This document shows positions 16,166-25,362 of a stretch of DNA of 42,454 bases, in pieces. How positions within the stretch are numbered: position 1 is the stretch's first letter; every line of letters begins with the position of its first letter. The translations under genes and the position numbers were made by a program. Source of the DNA: Clostridium sp. UBA2485. GTDB lineage: Bacteria; Bacillota; Clostridia; Clostridiales; Clostridiaceae. The notes under the pieces are model-generated. The model had not been told where the DNA came from. It ran no database searches and worked only from the letters and a program-made list of their open reading frames with translations. The DNA is taken from positions 1-42,454 of the forward strand of contig NZ_DDOV01000027.1 in NCBI RefSeq assembly GCF_002341865.1. The letters are read 5' to 3'.

Positions 16166-17116
16166 GTGGATATAAATACTAAAAATTTAAAAAAGAATGC
16201 TTTTAGAGTTACTAAGCATAGAGGAAAAGTTGCCATAAGAATAAGAGTACCTGGTGGTCATATGCCAACTAAATACTTTACAATTTTAAATGACATTGCA
16301 GAGAATTACGGAAATGGTACAGTACATTTAACAACTAGACAGGGTTTTGAAATTCCAGGTATAGATATGAATAAGATGGATGAAATAAATAATTTAATTC
16401 AACCAATTATAGAAGGTTTAGGAATAAATCAGCTTAATCCCAATAAGGGATATAACGCAGCTGGAACTAGAAATGTATCTGCTTGTATTGGCAATAACGT
16501 TTGTCCTTTTGGAAATTATAATACTTCTGAATTTGCTTTAAAAATTGAAAAAGCAATTTTCCCAAATGACTATCATGTAAAAATTGCATTAACTGGATGT
16601 GCTAATGACTGTATAAAAGCAAGAATGCAGGATTTTGGAATTATAGGCATGACAGTACCTCAATATGAAAGTTATAGATGTGTTGGTTGTGAGTCCTGTG
16701 TTAAAAATTGTAAGAAAAGGGTTACAGGAGCATTGAGTTTTGAAAACTTTAAGGTAGTGAGAGATCATTCTAAATGTGTAGGTTGTGGAGAATGCGTGGG
16801 CAAATGTCCTACAGGTGCATGGTCAAGGAGCACAGATAAACATTATAAATTAGTAATTATGGGTAGAACAGGTAAGAAAAATCCAAGAATGGCTCAAGAT
16901 TTTATAAAATGGATAGATGAAGAAAGTATAATTAAAATAATTCTAAATACCTATGATTATATTAAAGAATATATCGATAAAGACGCACCAGGTGGAAAAG
17001 AACATATAGGATATATAGTTGATAGAACAGGATATAGAGAATTTGAAAAATGGGCATTAAAAGATGTAGAACTTCCAGATATTGCAGAAATAACTGAAAA
17101 TATTAATTGGTACTAA
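16166..17116 (+). CDS. asrC: Anaerobic sulfite reductase subunit C (siroheme)
   Basis: AsrC is the catalytic subunit, carrying siroheme coupled to a [4Fe-4S] cluster, for the six-electron reduction of sulfite. The siroheme/cluster cysteines are in SACIGNNVCPFG and LTGCANDCIKARM. A ferredoxin insert with CVGCESCVKNCKK and CVGCGECVGKCPTGAW follows. An arginine-rich anion-binding segment, LTTRQGFEIPG, is present. Length (316) is normal. The start is GTG, set by the strong AGGGGGGAA site 7-12 bases upstream. The operon ends at a clear terminator. Confidence 0.96.
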   Translation: MDINTKNLKKNAFRVTKHRGKVAIRIRVPGGHMPTKYFTILNDIAENYGNGTVHLTTRQGFEIPGIDMNKMDEINNLIQPIIEGLGINQLNPNKGYNAAGTRNVSACIGNNVCPFGNYNTSEFALKIEKAIFPNDYHVKIALTGCANDCIKARMQDFGIIGMTVPQYESYRCVGCESCVKNCKKRVTGALSFENFKVVRDHSKCVGCGECVGKCPTGAWSRSTDKHYKLVIMGRTGKKNPRMAQDFIKWIDEESIIKIILNTYDYIKEYIDKDAPGGKEHIGYIVDRTGYREFEKWALKDVELPDIAEITENINWY

Positions 17117-17124
17117 GTTTCAAT

Positions 17125-17152
17125 AAAAAACCGTGATTACTCACGGTTTTTT
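17125..17152. terminator. Bidirectional terminator between asrC and amidohydrolase gene
   Basis: AAAAAACCGTGA and TCACGGTTTTTT form a perfect 12-base stem with a TTAC loop. It serves the two convergent genes. Confidence 0.92.
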
Positions 17153-17153
17153 G

Positions 17154-18317
17154 TTAGAGTTCATTCTTTACTATATTTCCATTTACCATAACAAATTTAA
17201 CTTTATTTCTTAAGTCAAAAGGATGTCCATTGTAAATTACAATATCGGCATCTTTGTTTACTTCTATAGATCCAACTCTATCGTCTATTCCTAATACTTC
17301 AGCGGCATTTATAGTTATAGCCTTTAAAGCTTCTTCTTCATCTAATCCTTCTCTAGCAGCTAATGCAGCACATACAGGTAAGTATTGAAGAGGAATTACA
17401 GGATGGTCTGTCATAAGAGCAATTTTAAGTCCTGCACTATTTAAAACAGATGGAGTTTCAAAGGTCAAATTTTGAAGCTCAAATTTTGATCTATCTGAAA
17501 AAGTAGGACCAACTATTATACCTTTTAAAGTCTCTTCCTTCAAGTAATCAACTATTAGATGTCCCTCAGTACAATGCTCTAAAGAAATTTCTACTCCAAA
17601 TTCTTTAGCTATTCTTATAGCAGTTAAAATGTCATCAGCTCTATGAGCATGAGCTTTAAGAGGAATTTCTTTCTTTATTACCTTTGCAAGAGCTTCAAGC
17701 TTCATGTCAAATTCTGGTGCTTTTTCATTTCCTTCAATAGATTTACGTTGCTTTTCAACATAATTTTTAGCTTTTATTAAGTTCTCTCTAAGAACTGCTG
17801 CAGTACCCATTCTTGTTGAAGGGCATTTATTTTGTTTATCATAAACCCTCTTAGGATTTTCACCAAAGGCAACTTTCATAGCTGCACAGTCATCTATTAT
17901 CATTTCCTCTAGTCTTTTTCCATAAGTCTTCATTATAGCAAATTGACCGCCAATTACGTTTGCACTCCCAGGACCAGTAGCAACAGTTGTAATACCAGCT
18001 AATAGTGCCTCTTCAAAGGATCTATCTACAGGATTAATACCATCAATTGCTCTTAGATGAGGTGTAACAGGATCAGTAGCTTCATTTCCATCTGCACCTT
18101 CAAAGCCAATGCCATTCTCCCACATACCTACATGGCAATGAGCATCAATCATACCAGGCATTAAAAAACCACCTTGTGCATCAATAACTGTAGAGTTCTC
18201 AGGTATTTCTAGATCTTTTCCTATTGCTACAATTTTATCATTATCAACGATAATTGTTCCCTTATCTAAAATTTCCTTTGTCATAGTATGGATGTTAGCA
18301 TTTTTAATAAATATCAT
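17154..18317 (-). CDS. Amidohydrolase (imidazolonepropionase-like)
   Basis: The 387-residue metal-dependent hydrolase has the amidohydrolase beta-sandwich start (IFIKNANIHTM, VIDAQGGFLMPG) and TIM-barrel metal ligands: HxH in MIDAHCHVG, His in PLKAHAHRADD, His in SLEHCTEGH and the Asp in ALMTDHPVIP. This pattern matches the imidazolonepropionase-related amidohydrolase branch common in clostridia, whose substrate is not established. It has no histidine-utilisation genes around it. A GGGGG ribosome binding site precedes the ATG. It is transcribed alone and shares a terminator with asrC. Confidence 0.88.
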   Translation of the reverse strand: MIFIKNANIHTMTKEILDKGTIIVDNDKIVAIGKDLEIPENSTVIDAQGGFLMPGMIDAHCHVGMWENGIGFEGADGNEATDPVTPHLRAIDGINPVDRSFEEALLAGITTVATGPGSANVIGGQFAIMKTYGKRLEEMIIDDCAAMKVAFGENPKRVYDKQNKCPSTRMGTAAVLRENLIKAKNYVEKQRKSIEGNEKAPEFDMKLEALAKVIKKEIPLKAHAHRADDILTAIRIAKEFGVEISLEHCTEGHLIVDYLKEETLKGIIVGPTFSDRSKFELQNLTFETPSVLNSAGLKIALMTDHPVIPLQYLPVCAALAAREGLDEEEALKAITINAAEVLGIDDRVGSIEVNKDADIVIYNGHPFDLRNKVKFVMVNGNIVKNEL

Positions 18318-18401
18318 AACATTATACCCCCATAATATTCTTTAAAATATATTGATTTTTATTTAATAAAACATTTTACGTTATCTATATGAATGTATCT
18401 T

Positions 18402-18455
18402 CAAAAAAATAACAAGCCAGTATGTTAACCTATTTTTTGCCATATGCTTAAACAA
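18402..18455 (+). repeat. Interspersed hairpin repeat, single copy
   Basis: AAGCCAGTATG, then TTAACCTATTTTTTGC, then CATATGCTTAAAC repeats the front half of the family seen at 13.77 and 13.88 kb, with the CTATTTT loop motif. The outer stem is shorter here (TATG/CATA). It lies between the exonuclease gene's 3' end and the amidohydrolase gene's start, outside any ORF. Confidence 0.6.
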
Positions 18456-18463
18456 AATATTTA

Positions 18464-19078
18464 TTATTGCTTTTTTACTATATTTGTGAAGTATCTTGGT
18501 GGAATATAATTCTTTTTTATACCTTCAGTAACTATTAAGTAAGTAGCAGCTGTATCGAATCTAGCATCATGATAACTTCCACTACCTTCGAAAAGTTCTT
18601 TTGCCTTATCTCTAATTTGACTTCTTTCTACACCTAAGAATCTAATAACTTCTTCAAGCTTAGGATTTTTAATTCCACCTCTAGTATTTATGAACTTGCA
18701 TATATTTTTATAATAATTCATTGTGCAAAAAACATTTTTAGGAGCATATTCTATATCGCAATATTCAAGTTCATGACATAAGAATTTTATATCAAAGTTA
18801 ACATTATGTCCAATTAATATATCGGCAGATAAAAAATCATTTACGAATTCTTCGTAAGAATCTTCAAAGTATTTTCCATTACTTAATTGGTATAGATCTT
18901 CAGCAGAAAAACCATGAACCTCTTCAGCTTCAGGCTCAACATATTCTACTGCAAAGAAAACATTTTTACCTTCAGTTTTTGTAGGTTTTACACCAGTATC
19001 TACAACTATATAAGATAGCTGGCATATATTTCCTGGAGTTATTCCAGTAGTTTCTGTATCAAAAAATATCATCTTCAT
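18464..19078 (-). CDS. DnaQ-like 3'-5' exonuclease (DEDDh family)
   Basis: The 204-residue protein has the exonuclease core of DNA polymerase III epsilon. Motif I is FFDTETTG (Asp7 and Glu9), motif II is LIGHNVNFD, and motif III is YHDARFDTAAT, whose His-Asp pair marks the DEDDh subgroup. No polymerase or BRCT domain is attached, so it is a stand-alone nuclease acting in repair or RNA/DNA turnover. The frame is open for 13 codons further upstream, but the AGGAGG site at 9-14 bases before the ATG at 19076-19078 fixes this start (MKMIFFDTE). The gene has its own promoter region shared with the divergent glutamine synthetase gene. Confidence 0.9.
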   Translation of the reverse strand: MKMIFFDTETTGITPGNICQLSYIVVDTGVKPTKTEGKNVFFAVEYVEPEAEEVHGFSAEDLYQLSNGKYFEDSYEEFVNDFLSADILIGHNVNFDIKFLCHELEYCDIEYAPKNVFCTMNYYKNICKFINTRGGIKNPKLEEVIRFLGVERSQIRDKAKELFEGSGSYHDARFDTAATYLIVTEGIKKNYIPPRYFTNIVKKQ

Positions 19079-19267
19079 ATGTAAAAACCTCCTAAGTATA
19101 CTAATATAATAATACAAATTAGAGAATAAATATAGAGTAAATATGATAAATTACTTGTAAAGGTTTAAATAAAAAATATTAATAAATATACAAAAAATTA
19201 ATGTCTTATTTGTGAATTTTGTAATATAATGTTGAATAAAAGTTACTTTAATGTAGGAGGGAATGGA

Positions 19268-21175
19268 ATGGACGAATATATGATATACACTATCCCAAGA
19301 GAAAAACATAATGAAAAAGATTTAAAATCAATACTTAATATTCATAAGGAAATTAAGTTTGTGTCCCTAGTAGGAGTAGATTTATTAGGCAATGACACTG
19401 ACGAAAAAATTCCTGTAAAAAATTTTTTAGAAGATATACATATTTTTTTAAATGGAATGGCAGCACAGACAGATGGATCCTCAGTTGTTTTACCAGGCAT
19501 AGCAAAATTAAATAACGCTAAAGTAGATATGAAAGCTGATGTAGATTGTAACTGGTTTATAGATTATAATTATGAAAATATAGATGAAGAAACAAATAAA
19601 CCTATAGGTACTTTAAGAATTCCATGCTTTTTATATCACGAAGGAAAAGCTGTAGATTCAAGAAATATTTTAAAAAGCACCATAACATTTTTGAAGCAAA
19701 ATATTATGAAGTTATTGAAAGAAAATAAAGAAGCTCTTAATTATTATGGAGTTACTTTTGATGAGATAGAAGGAGTAGAGATAACTTCTGCTACAGAATT
19801 AGAATTTTGGGTAAAAAGCCCTAATGAGCTTGCAGAATTAGAGGCATTATCTACTTCTCAAGCTTTAAAGGAACAATATTGGAAAAGAACAAAGGGCTCT
19901 GTAAGAACAGCTTTAGAACAAAGTTTATTGCTAATGGATAAATATGGATTAGAGCCTGAGATGGGACATAAAGAAGTTGGAGGAGTTACAGCTAAATTAT
20001 CTCAAAGTGGAGATTTAGTTCATGTAATGGAGCAGCTTGAAATCGATTGGAAATATTCTAATGCCATACAAGCTTGTGATAATGAATTATTTATTAGAAC
20101 TCTTATAAAAGAAACTTTTAGAAGAAATAAATTAGAAGTTACTTTTGCAGCGAAACCTATAGATAGTGTTGCAGGTAGTGGAAAGCATGTTCATATGGGT
20201 ATAGTGCTAAAATTAAAAAACAATAAGAGAATTAATCTTTTTACATCAAAAGAAGGTGGATTCATAAGCACAATAGGATATGGTGCATTGATGGGAATGC
20301 TTAAAAATTACGAAGTTATGAACCCATTTATATCTTCTTCAAATGACGCGTTTAGAAGGTTAAAACCAGGATTTGAGGCCCCAGTGTGCATAGTTACATC
20401 TCTAGGGCTAACTAAAGATGTGCCTTCAAGAAATAGAACTATACTTATAGGATTAATTAGAGATATGGAGAATCCTATGGCAACGAGATTTGAATTAAGA
20501 TCTCCAAGCCCACGTACTAATACATATTTAACATTAGCAACTATGAATATGTGTATTTTAGATGGTATAAGATACGTTGTTAAAAATAATAAAAATGAAG
20601 AAGAATTATTGAAGGAAATATCTAAAAAGCCTGGAGAAGACTCACCATATTTAGAAAAGCACAGATCCTATAGAAGTGAAGAAGATATATTTGAGGATTT
20701 TTCAGAAGAAGAAAGAGAAGACTTCTTTGGGAAATCTCCAAGAACAGTGTATGAAAATATCATAGGTTTTGATAACTGTAAAGATAAGCTTAAAGTAATA
20801 ACTGAAGGCAATATAATAACTGAAAATATAATAAATAGTTATAAAATAGCTATTTTAAATAAATATGCTATGGAAATAGAGCATAGAATAATCTTAAATT
20901 ATATGGATGAAGTTAGAAACTGTAAAATACTTCATCATAATGAAATTGATTGCGATTTAGATAAGAGTAATTGGGAAGATATTAAACTTATTAGAGAAAA
21001 TATAATGAAGGATACAAATGTTAGAAAAAGTATATTCTCAGAGATAAGAGAAGCTATTAATAATAAAGAGTATGATAAATTATCAGAGCTTCAAATATTA
21101 TTAGAAGAAGAAATGCAAAATTTAAGAGATAAATATCTATCATATTCAAGAAATTTAATAGATTTTCATATGTAA
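19268..21175 (+). CDS. glnA: Glutamine synthetase, large clostridial form with C-terminal extension
   Basis: The enzyme condenses ammonium and glutamate using ATP. N-terminal residues about 25-125 form the beta-grasp domain (KFVSLVGVDLLGNDTDEKIP). The catalytic domain shows ATELEFWV, the GSGKHVHMG loop, RRLKPGFEAPV, SRNRTILIG and FELRSPSPRTNTYL, so substrate and metal sites appear complete. At 635 residues it is longer than GSI (about 440-470) and shorter than GSIII (about 700). The last 150 or so residues form a helical, highly charged extension not found in GSI. I chose the ATG at 19268, which has an AGGAGGG site 7 bases away, over the first ATG at 19229. Which GS class it belongs to I leave open. 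Confidence 0.85.
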   Translation: MDEYMIYTIPREKHNEKDLKSILNIHKEIKFVSLVGVDLLGNDTDEKIPVKNFLEDIHIFLNGMAAQTDGSSVVLPGIAKLNNAKVDMKADVDCNWFIDYNYENIDEETNKPIGTLRIPCFLYHEGKAVDSRNILKSTITFLKQNIMKLLKENKEALNYYGVTFDEIEGVEITSATELEFWVKSPNELAELEALSTSQALKEQYWKRTKGSVRTALEQSLLLMDKYGLEPEMGHKEVGGVTAKLSQSGDLVHVMEQLEIDWKYSNAIQACDNELFIRTLIKETFRRNKLEVTFAAKPIDSVAGSGKHVHMGIVLKLKNNKRINLFTSKEGGFISTIGYGALMGMLKNYEVMNPFISSSNDAFRRLKPGFEAPVCIVTSLGLTKDVPSRNRTILIGLIRDMENPMATRFELRSPSPRTNTYLTLATMNMCILDGIRYVVKNNKNEEELLKEISKKPGEDSPYLEKHRSYRSEEDIFEDFSEEEREDFFGKSPRTVYENIIGFDNCKDKLKVITEGNIITENIINSYKIAILNKYAMEIEHRIILNYMDEVRNCKILHHNEIDCDLDKSNWEDIKLIRENIMKDTNVRKSIFSEIREAINNKEYDKLSELQILLEEEMQNLRDKYLSYSRNLIDFHM

Positions 21176-21180
21176 GTTCA

Positions 21181-21208
21181 AAAGCTAGCTTGAAGCTAGC
21201 TTTTTTTC
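21181..21208. terminator. Shared terminator between glnA and hemerythrin-like gene
   Basis: AAAGCTAGC and GCTAGCTTT (9 bases each) enclose TTGAA and are followed by T. The hemerythrin-like gene's stop codon lies inside the stem. Confidence 0.85.
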
Positions 21209-21745
21209 TAAATTTTTTACTACATTTTTATATTTTTGTTGTAATTTTATGCCATCTGGCGAGTGTTCAAGCTGAAAACACTTTTCATTTAATTCATCCA
21301 TTTTTTCTTTAGATAAACTTCTTTCTGCAAAACTGTATATAGTTGAATTTTCTTTGTCTATATGTCTTTGTAATAAGTCTGTATAACATATAGCATTAGC
21401 TATTATATCTAATTTAGACTCTTCATTACCATTATTAAAATTTACAATAGCTCTTTCTAAATTAACTACATATAGTCTTCCTAAATCATGCTCTACAAGC
21501 ATACCCATAATAGGACCATTTTTTATTCTTTCTCCAAGAGCATCACCCATAATTTTAAATAATATAAGCTCTTCTTTATTATGATGATGACTGTCAGCAT
21601 AATTTTTTATAAAATCTATGCAGATATTAAAGTCTTCAATACTTACTGTATTTTCATTTAATATTTTAAGACATAATTTTCTTATTATTTTTAACATTCT
21701 TACAATGAGATTATGTTCCTCTACCATTAAATCAATTGCCTTCAT
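21185..21745 (-). CDS. Hemerythrin-like (HHE domain) protein
   Basis: The 186-residue all-helical protein matches the hemerythrin/HHE cation-binding family. Putative iron ligands are His in VEEHNLI, the ADSHHHNKEE cluster, His in LVEHDLGR and LQRHIDKEN. Such proteins bind a di-iron site and take part in oxygen or nitric oxide sensing, storage or iron-sulfur repair; the exact role here is not shown. A GGAGG site precedes the ATG. It stands alone and converges on glnA. Confidence 0.88.
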   Translation of the reverse strand: MKAIDLMVEEHNLIVRMLKIIRKLCLKILNENTVSIEDFNICIDFIKNYADSHHHNKEELILFKIMGDALGERIKNGPIMGMLVEHDLGRLYVVNLERAIVNFNNGNEESKLDIIANAICYTDLLQRHIDKENSTIYSFAERSLSKEKMDELNEKCFQLEHSPDGIKLQQKYKNVVKNLEKKLASS

Positions 21746-22184
21746 AATAGTTACCTCCTAAGATTTTAATATTATTATTCCAATATAGAAATTTACTATT
21801 AGATAAATAATTATTATATTTATAGATTTATCATAAATTTTTATAAAATACAATATTAAATAAATAAATAATATAGAATCTCTTTTTTATAATTCCATAA
21901 AAAATATTAAGTTATAATAAATTTACATAAGTGGATATGAAAAACATATTAAATTGAATTAATACAGTACAAATTCGTAATAAAATGAAGATAAATTTAT
22001 AAAATCAGATATTTCAGTAAAAATTTATAAATCGTAGTATTTGAATATATGAATATAATGTGATATTCTAAATTTAGATACTTATAAAAATAACTTTAGT
22101 AAATTCATTTTATAATTAAGTTATTTTTATTTATAGAAATTTTATATTTATAAAAAATAATAATTTTAAGAGAGGCTGATAATC
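21746..22184. other. A+T-rich divergent promoter region
   Basis: These 439 bases separate the hemerythrin-like gene from the CoA-disulfide reductase gene. A TATAAT-like element (TTTTATAATTAAG, about 22110-22122) could drive the latter. I see no ORF, hairpin or repeat of note. Confidence 0.35.
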
Positions 22185-24104
22185 ATGAAAAAAGTATTAG
22201 TGGTAGGTGGAGTTGCTGGAGGAGCTTCAGCAGCAGCTAGATTAAGAAGATTAGATGAAGAAATTGAAATTATCATGTTTGAAAAAGGCCCTTACATTTC
22301 CTTTGCTAACTGCGGACTTCCATACTACATAGGTGAGGTTATAAAAGATAGGAATAAACTTATAGTTACAAAAGAAGAATTAATGAAAGATAGATTTAAT
22401 ATTGATGTTAGAAGTAATAGCGAGGTAATTGAGGTTGATAGCGAAAATAAAATTGTTAAGGTGAAAAATGGTGATAAAGTTTATGAAGAAAGCTTTGATT
22501 ATTTAGTTTTATCACCAGGGGCTAAACCTATAATTCCTAATATAAAGGGTATAGAAAATAGCAGAATAAAAACTCTAAGAAATATTCCTGATACTGATAA
22601 AATTAAAGCAGAAATAGACAGTGATAAAGTTAAGAGGGTCACTGTTATTGGTGGCGGATATATAGGTATAGAGATGGCTGAAAACTTAAGAGAAAGAGGG
22701 CTAGAGGTAACTTTGGTAGAAGCAGCACCTCACATCTTAGCACCATTAGATGATGACATGGTAGTATTAATAGAAAAAGAATTAGAAAATAAAGGTATTA
22801 AATTAATATTAAAAGATGGGGTTAAGGAGTTTAAAGGAGATGAAAATTCAATCACTGCTATACTAAATAGCAATGTAGCCGTTGAAGGGGATCTAGTGAT
22901 ACTTGCTATAGGAGTTACTCCAGATACGGAATTCTTAAAAAGCAGTGGAATAGAATTAGGAGTTAAAGGTCATATTTTAGTAGATCAGTATTTAGAAACG
23001 AATATTAAAGATATTTATGCTGCAGGAGATGCGGTGGAAGTGGTAGATTTTATAAATAAAAGCAAAACTGCTATACCCCTTGCTGGACCAGCAAATAAAA
23101 TGGGCAGGATAATAGCAGATAATATTTGTGGATATAAAAATCAATATAAAGACACCCAAGGAACTTCTGTCATAAAGGTCTTTGATTTAACAGCAGCATC
23201 TACAGGAAATAATGAAAGAACTTTAAATAAATTTAATATCCCATATAAGATAATATATGTTCATCCAAATAATCATGCTGCCTATTATCCTGACGCTACA
23301 CAAATGACTTTAAAGCTAATATTCAATGATGAGGGAAAAATTTTAGGAGCGCAGGCAGTAGGATACGATGGAATAGAAAAAAGAATAGATGTTATTGCCA
23401 CAGTCCTTAGGTTAGGTGGTACAGTTTATGATTTAACTGAGCTGGAATTAAGCTATGCACCTCCATATTCTAGTGCAAAGGATCCTGTAAATTTTGCAGG
23501 ATATATAGCTGAAAATGTATTGTCTGGAAAAAGTCATATAGTATTACCTAGAGAAGTTGATGGAAGAGACAGGGAGAAAGTTATTTTAATTGATGTTAGA
23601 ACCAAAATGGAACGAGATAATGGTTATATAGATGATTCAATTCATATAGATGTCAATGAATTGAGAGATAAAATTTCTGAGTTAGACAAATCTAAGGAGT
23701 ATTGGATACATTGTGCAGTAGGGTTAAGAGCTTATATAGCCGAGAGAATGTTAAAAAACTATGGTTTTAATGTGAAAAATGTAACTGGAGGATATAAAAG
23801 CTATAGGGCAGAAAAATTTGTTCCTAAAAAGCTTATAAATAATCAAGAAAATCAATACTTCTCTAAAATTAATTATAATAAAAAAGAAATTGCTTTAGAT
23901 CTTTGTGGATTACATTGTCCCAATCCTTTAATTAATTTAGAAGAAAAAATAAAAGAGCTAAACAGAGGAGAAATATTAACAGTAAAATCTTCAGATACTG
24001 ATTTTCAAGAAGATGTGAAAGGTTTTTGTGAGAGAAATAAGTGTAAATTAACCCATGTAGAAATTGATAAAGGTATTGTAACTGCCAAAGTAGAAAAGCT
24101 TTAA
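22185..24104 (+). CDS. CoA-disulfide reductase / rhodanese / TusA fusion
   Basis: The 639-residue protein joins three sulfur-handling modules. Residues 1 to about 450 form an FAD- and NAD(P)H-binding disulfide reductase of the CoADR type: VLVVGGVAGGASAAAR for FAD, the redox-active single Cys43 in SFANCGLPYYIG, and VTVIGGGYIGIEMAENL for NAD(P)H. A rhodanese domain (about 463-550) has Cys510 in IHCAVGLRAY. A TusA/SirA-like domain (about 567-639) carries Cys578 in LHCPNPL. Such fusions reduce CoA persulfides or polysulfide and pass sulfane sulfur on. The exact electron acceptor is not shown by sequence. A GAGAGG-type ribosome binding site precedes the ATG. Confidence 0.93.
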   Translation: MKKVLVVGGVAGGASAAARLRRLDEEIEIIMFEKGPYISFANCGLPYYIGEVIKDRNKLIVTKEELMKDRFNIDVRSNSEVIEVDSENKIVKVKNGDKVYEESFDYLVLSPGAKPIIPNIKGIENSRIKTLRNIPDTDKIKAEIDSDKVKRVTVIGGGYIGIEMAENLRERGLEVTLVEAAPHILAPLDDDMVVLIEKELENKGIKLILKDGVKEFKGDENSITAILNSNVAVEGDLVILAIGVTPDTEFLKSSGIELGVKGHILVDQYLETNIKDIYAAGDAVEVVDFINKSKTAIPLAGPANKMGRIIADNICGYKNQYKDTQGTSVIKVFDLTAASTGNNERTLNKFNIPYKIIYVHPNNHAAYYPDATQMTLKLIFNDEGKILGAQAVGYDGIEKRIDVIATVLRLGGTVYDLTELELSYAPPYSSAKDPVNFAGYIAENVLSGKSHIVLPREVDGRDREKVILIDVRTKMERDNGYIDDSIHIDVNELRDKISELDKSKEYWIHCAVGLRAYIAERMLKNYGFNVKNVTGGYKSYRAEKFVPKKLINNQENQYFSKINYNKKEIALDLCGLHCPNPLINLEEKIKELNRGEILTVKSSDTDFQEDVKGFCERNKCKLTHVEIDKGIVTAKVEKL

Positions 24105-24110
24105 TTAGAG

Positions 24111-24147
24111 ATAAAGCTGTGACTATTTGTCACAGCTTTATTTTTTA
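24111..24147 (+). terminator. Intrinsic terminator after the fusion gene
   Basis: ATAAAGCTGTGAC and GTCACAGCTTTAT form a perfect 13-base stem with a TATTT loop and a T6 tail. The remaining bases to 24400 are A+T rich with no supported feature. Confidence 0.93.
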
Positions 24148-24400
24148 ATGTATAGTAAAATTAGTTTTAATACAAATATGATAGATAATAGCCATTTAAC
24201 AATTGAAAGAGGTTTATTTTCGCTTTCATTAATAATAGATTTGTTAGTACATTAAGAATTGGATATGAAAGCATTTCTAATGTTAAATTTGAAAAAGATT
24301 TCTATGAATTTATCCTTTAGTAGAATCAGTATTATTGCTATATTATATTAATTTTTAAATCAATTAAATTCAATACTATAGTTAATTTATAATAAAAAGA

Positions 24401-25222
24401 TTATACATATACCATTATTGGTATAATTTCCATATAATTATATATTTTATTACTTTCTTCAATATCTTTTTCATTAACATGTTCGGTAAGAGCTAATAAC
24501 TTATTCTCCATTAATCTCAACCCTAGATCCTCATATAGATCTTTAGAATGTTCTTTTACTTCCTTATCAATAGAGTTTACTTTTCCAACTACAGTAACAT
24601 ATTTGTTTTCCAAACATTGAGAATATGCATTTAAATATTTGCTTTCCAGGTGAATAATGGCTTTATAACTGTTAAATAAGGGTTCAGAAATATATTCCAT
24701 GCAATGATTATCTTCAAGAGAAGAATAAGTATCTTTTAAAAAATTTAAAAGAGCACTTTTATCAACCTTACCTCCTAGTAGATTTTCTTGTGGATTAAGT
24801 ATACTTTCTATCTCAAGTGTATTTATTAAGTTTTGAAGTTTTTTTAGCTGAGAGCTTTTATGAATCCTACAACTTATTTGAATAATATCGCCAATTTTAG
24901 CTTTTTCCAGTGCTTGTATAGTAGTTATATTTTTTAATAATTTGAATTCAGTTAATAATTGATGAAGTTTTACAAAAGTAGTAATGGGGCATGCAGTAAC
25001 TTCCTCTAAAGTCAGATTTAAAAATCCTTGTAGCACTTGTACAAATGCGGTACCTTGACTAATTTTACCACAGGTAAGCTCACTTAAAGGCATATTGGTA
25101 TTTATGATTATTTCTCTTCTATTTGCAGTAACATCTATTTCTCTAAATCTTATAAAAGCAATTTTATACATACTGACAATAGTATCGTTATTCACATAAA
25201 GTGGAATAAATACATCACTCAC
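24401..25222 (-). CDS. DUF6414-like protein
   Basis: The 273-residue product starts SDVFIPLYVNNDTIVSMY and later has IGDIIQISCRIHKSSQL. This resembles the DUF6414 family, whose members begin with a similar short beta-strand/asparagine motif; the assignment is tentative. No enzyme motif, signal peptide or membrane helix is visible. The frame extends 69 codons further upstream, but a GTG at 25220-25222 behind an AAAGGAGTG site is the credible start, and the extension would run into the divergent lysO region. It is transcribed away from lysO. Confidence 0.65.
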   Translation of the reverse strand: MSDVFIPLYVNNDTIVSMYKIAFIRFREIDVTANRREIIINTNMPLSELTCGKISQGTAFVQVLQGFLNLTLEEVTACPITTFVKLHQLLTEFKLLKNITTIQALEKAKIGDIIQISCRIHKSSQLKKLQNLINTLEIESILNPQENLLGGKVDKSALLNFLKDTYSSLEDNHCMEYISEPLFNSYKAIIHLESKYLNAYSQCLENKYVTVVGKVNSIDKEVKEHSKDLYEDLGLRLMENKLLALTEHVNEKDIEESNKIYNYMEIIPIMVYV

Positions 25223-25362
25223 TTTATTCACTCCTTTTAGTATTATAATAAATTCTATATTGTATTTACTAAATTTAGAACAATTATTTAGGTTAAGAAC
25301 ATTATTTACATTAAATCTATTTAGAATTTTTGAAAAAGTGATATAATATTTATGAAAGGGGG

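Noticed and set aside
19229..19267. Earlier ATG for the glutamine synthetase
   Set aside because: No ribosome binding site precedes it; AGGAGGG lies correctly before the ATG at 19268.
24142..24400. Possible riboswitch or small RNA after the sulfur fusion gene
   Set aside because: No convincing stem beyond the terminator and no downstream gene in the right orientation.
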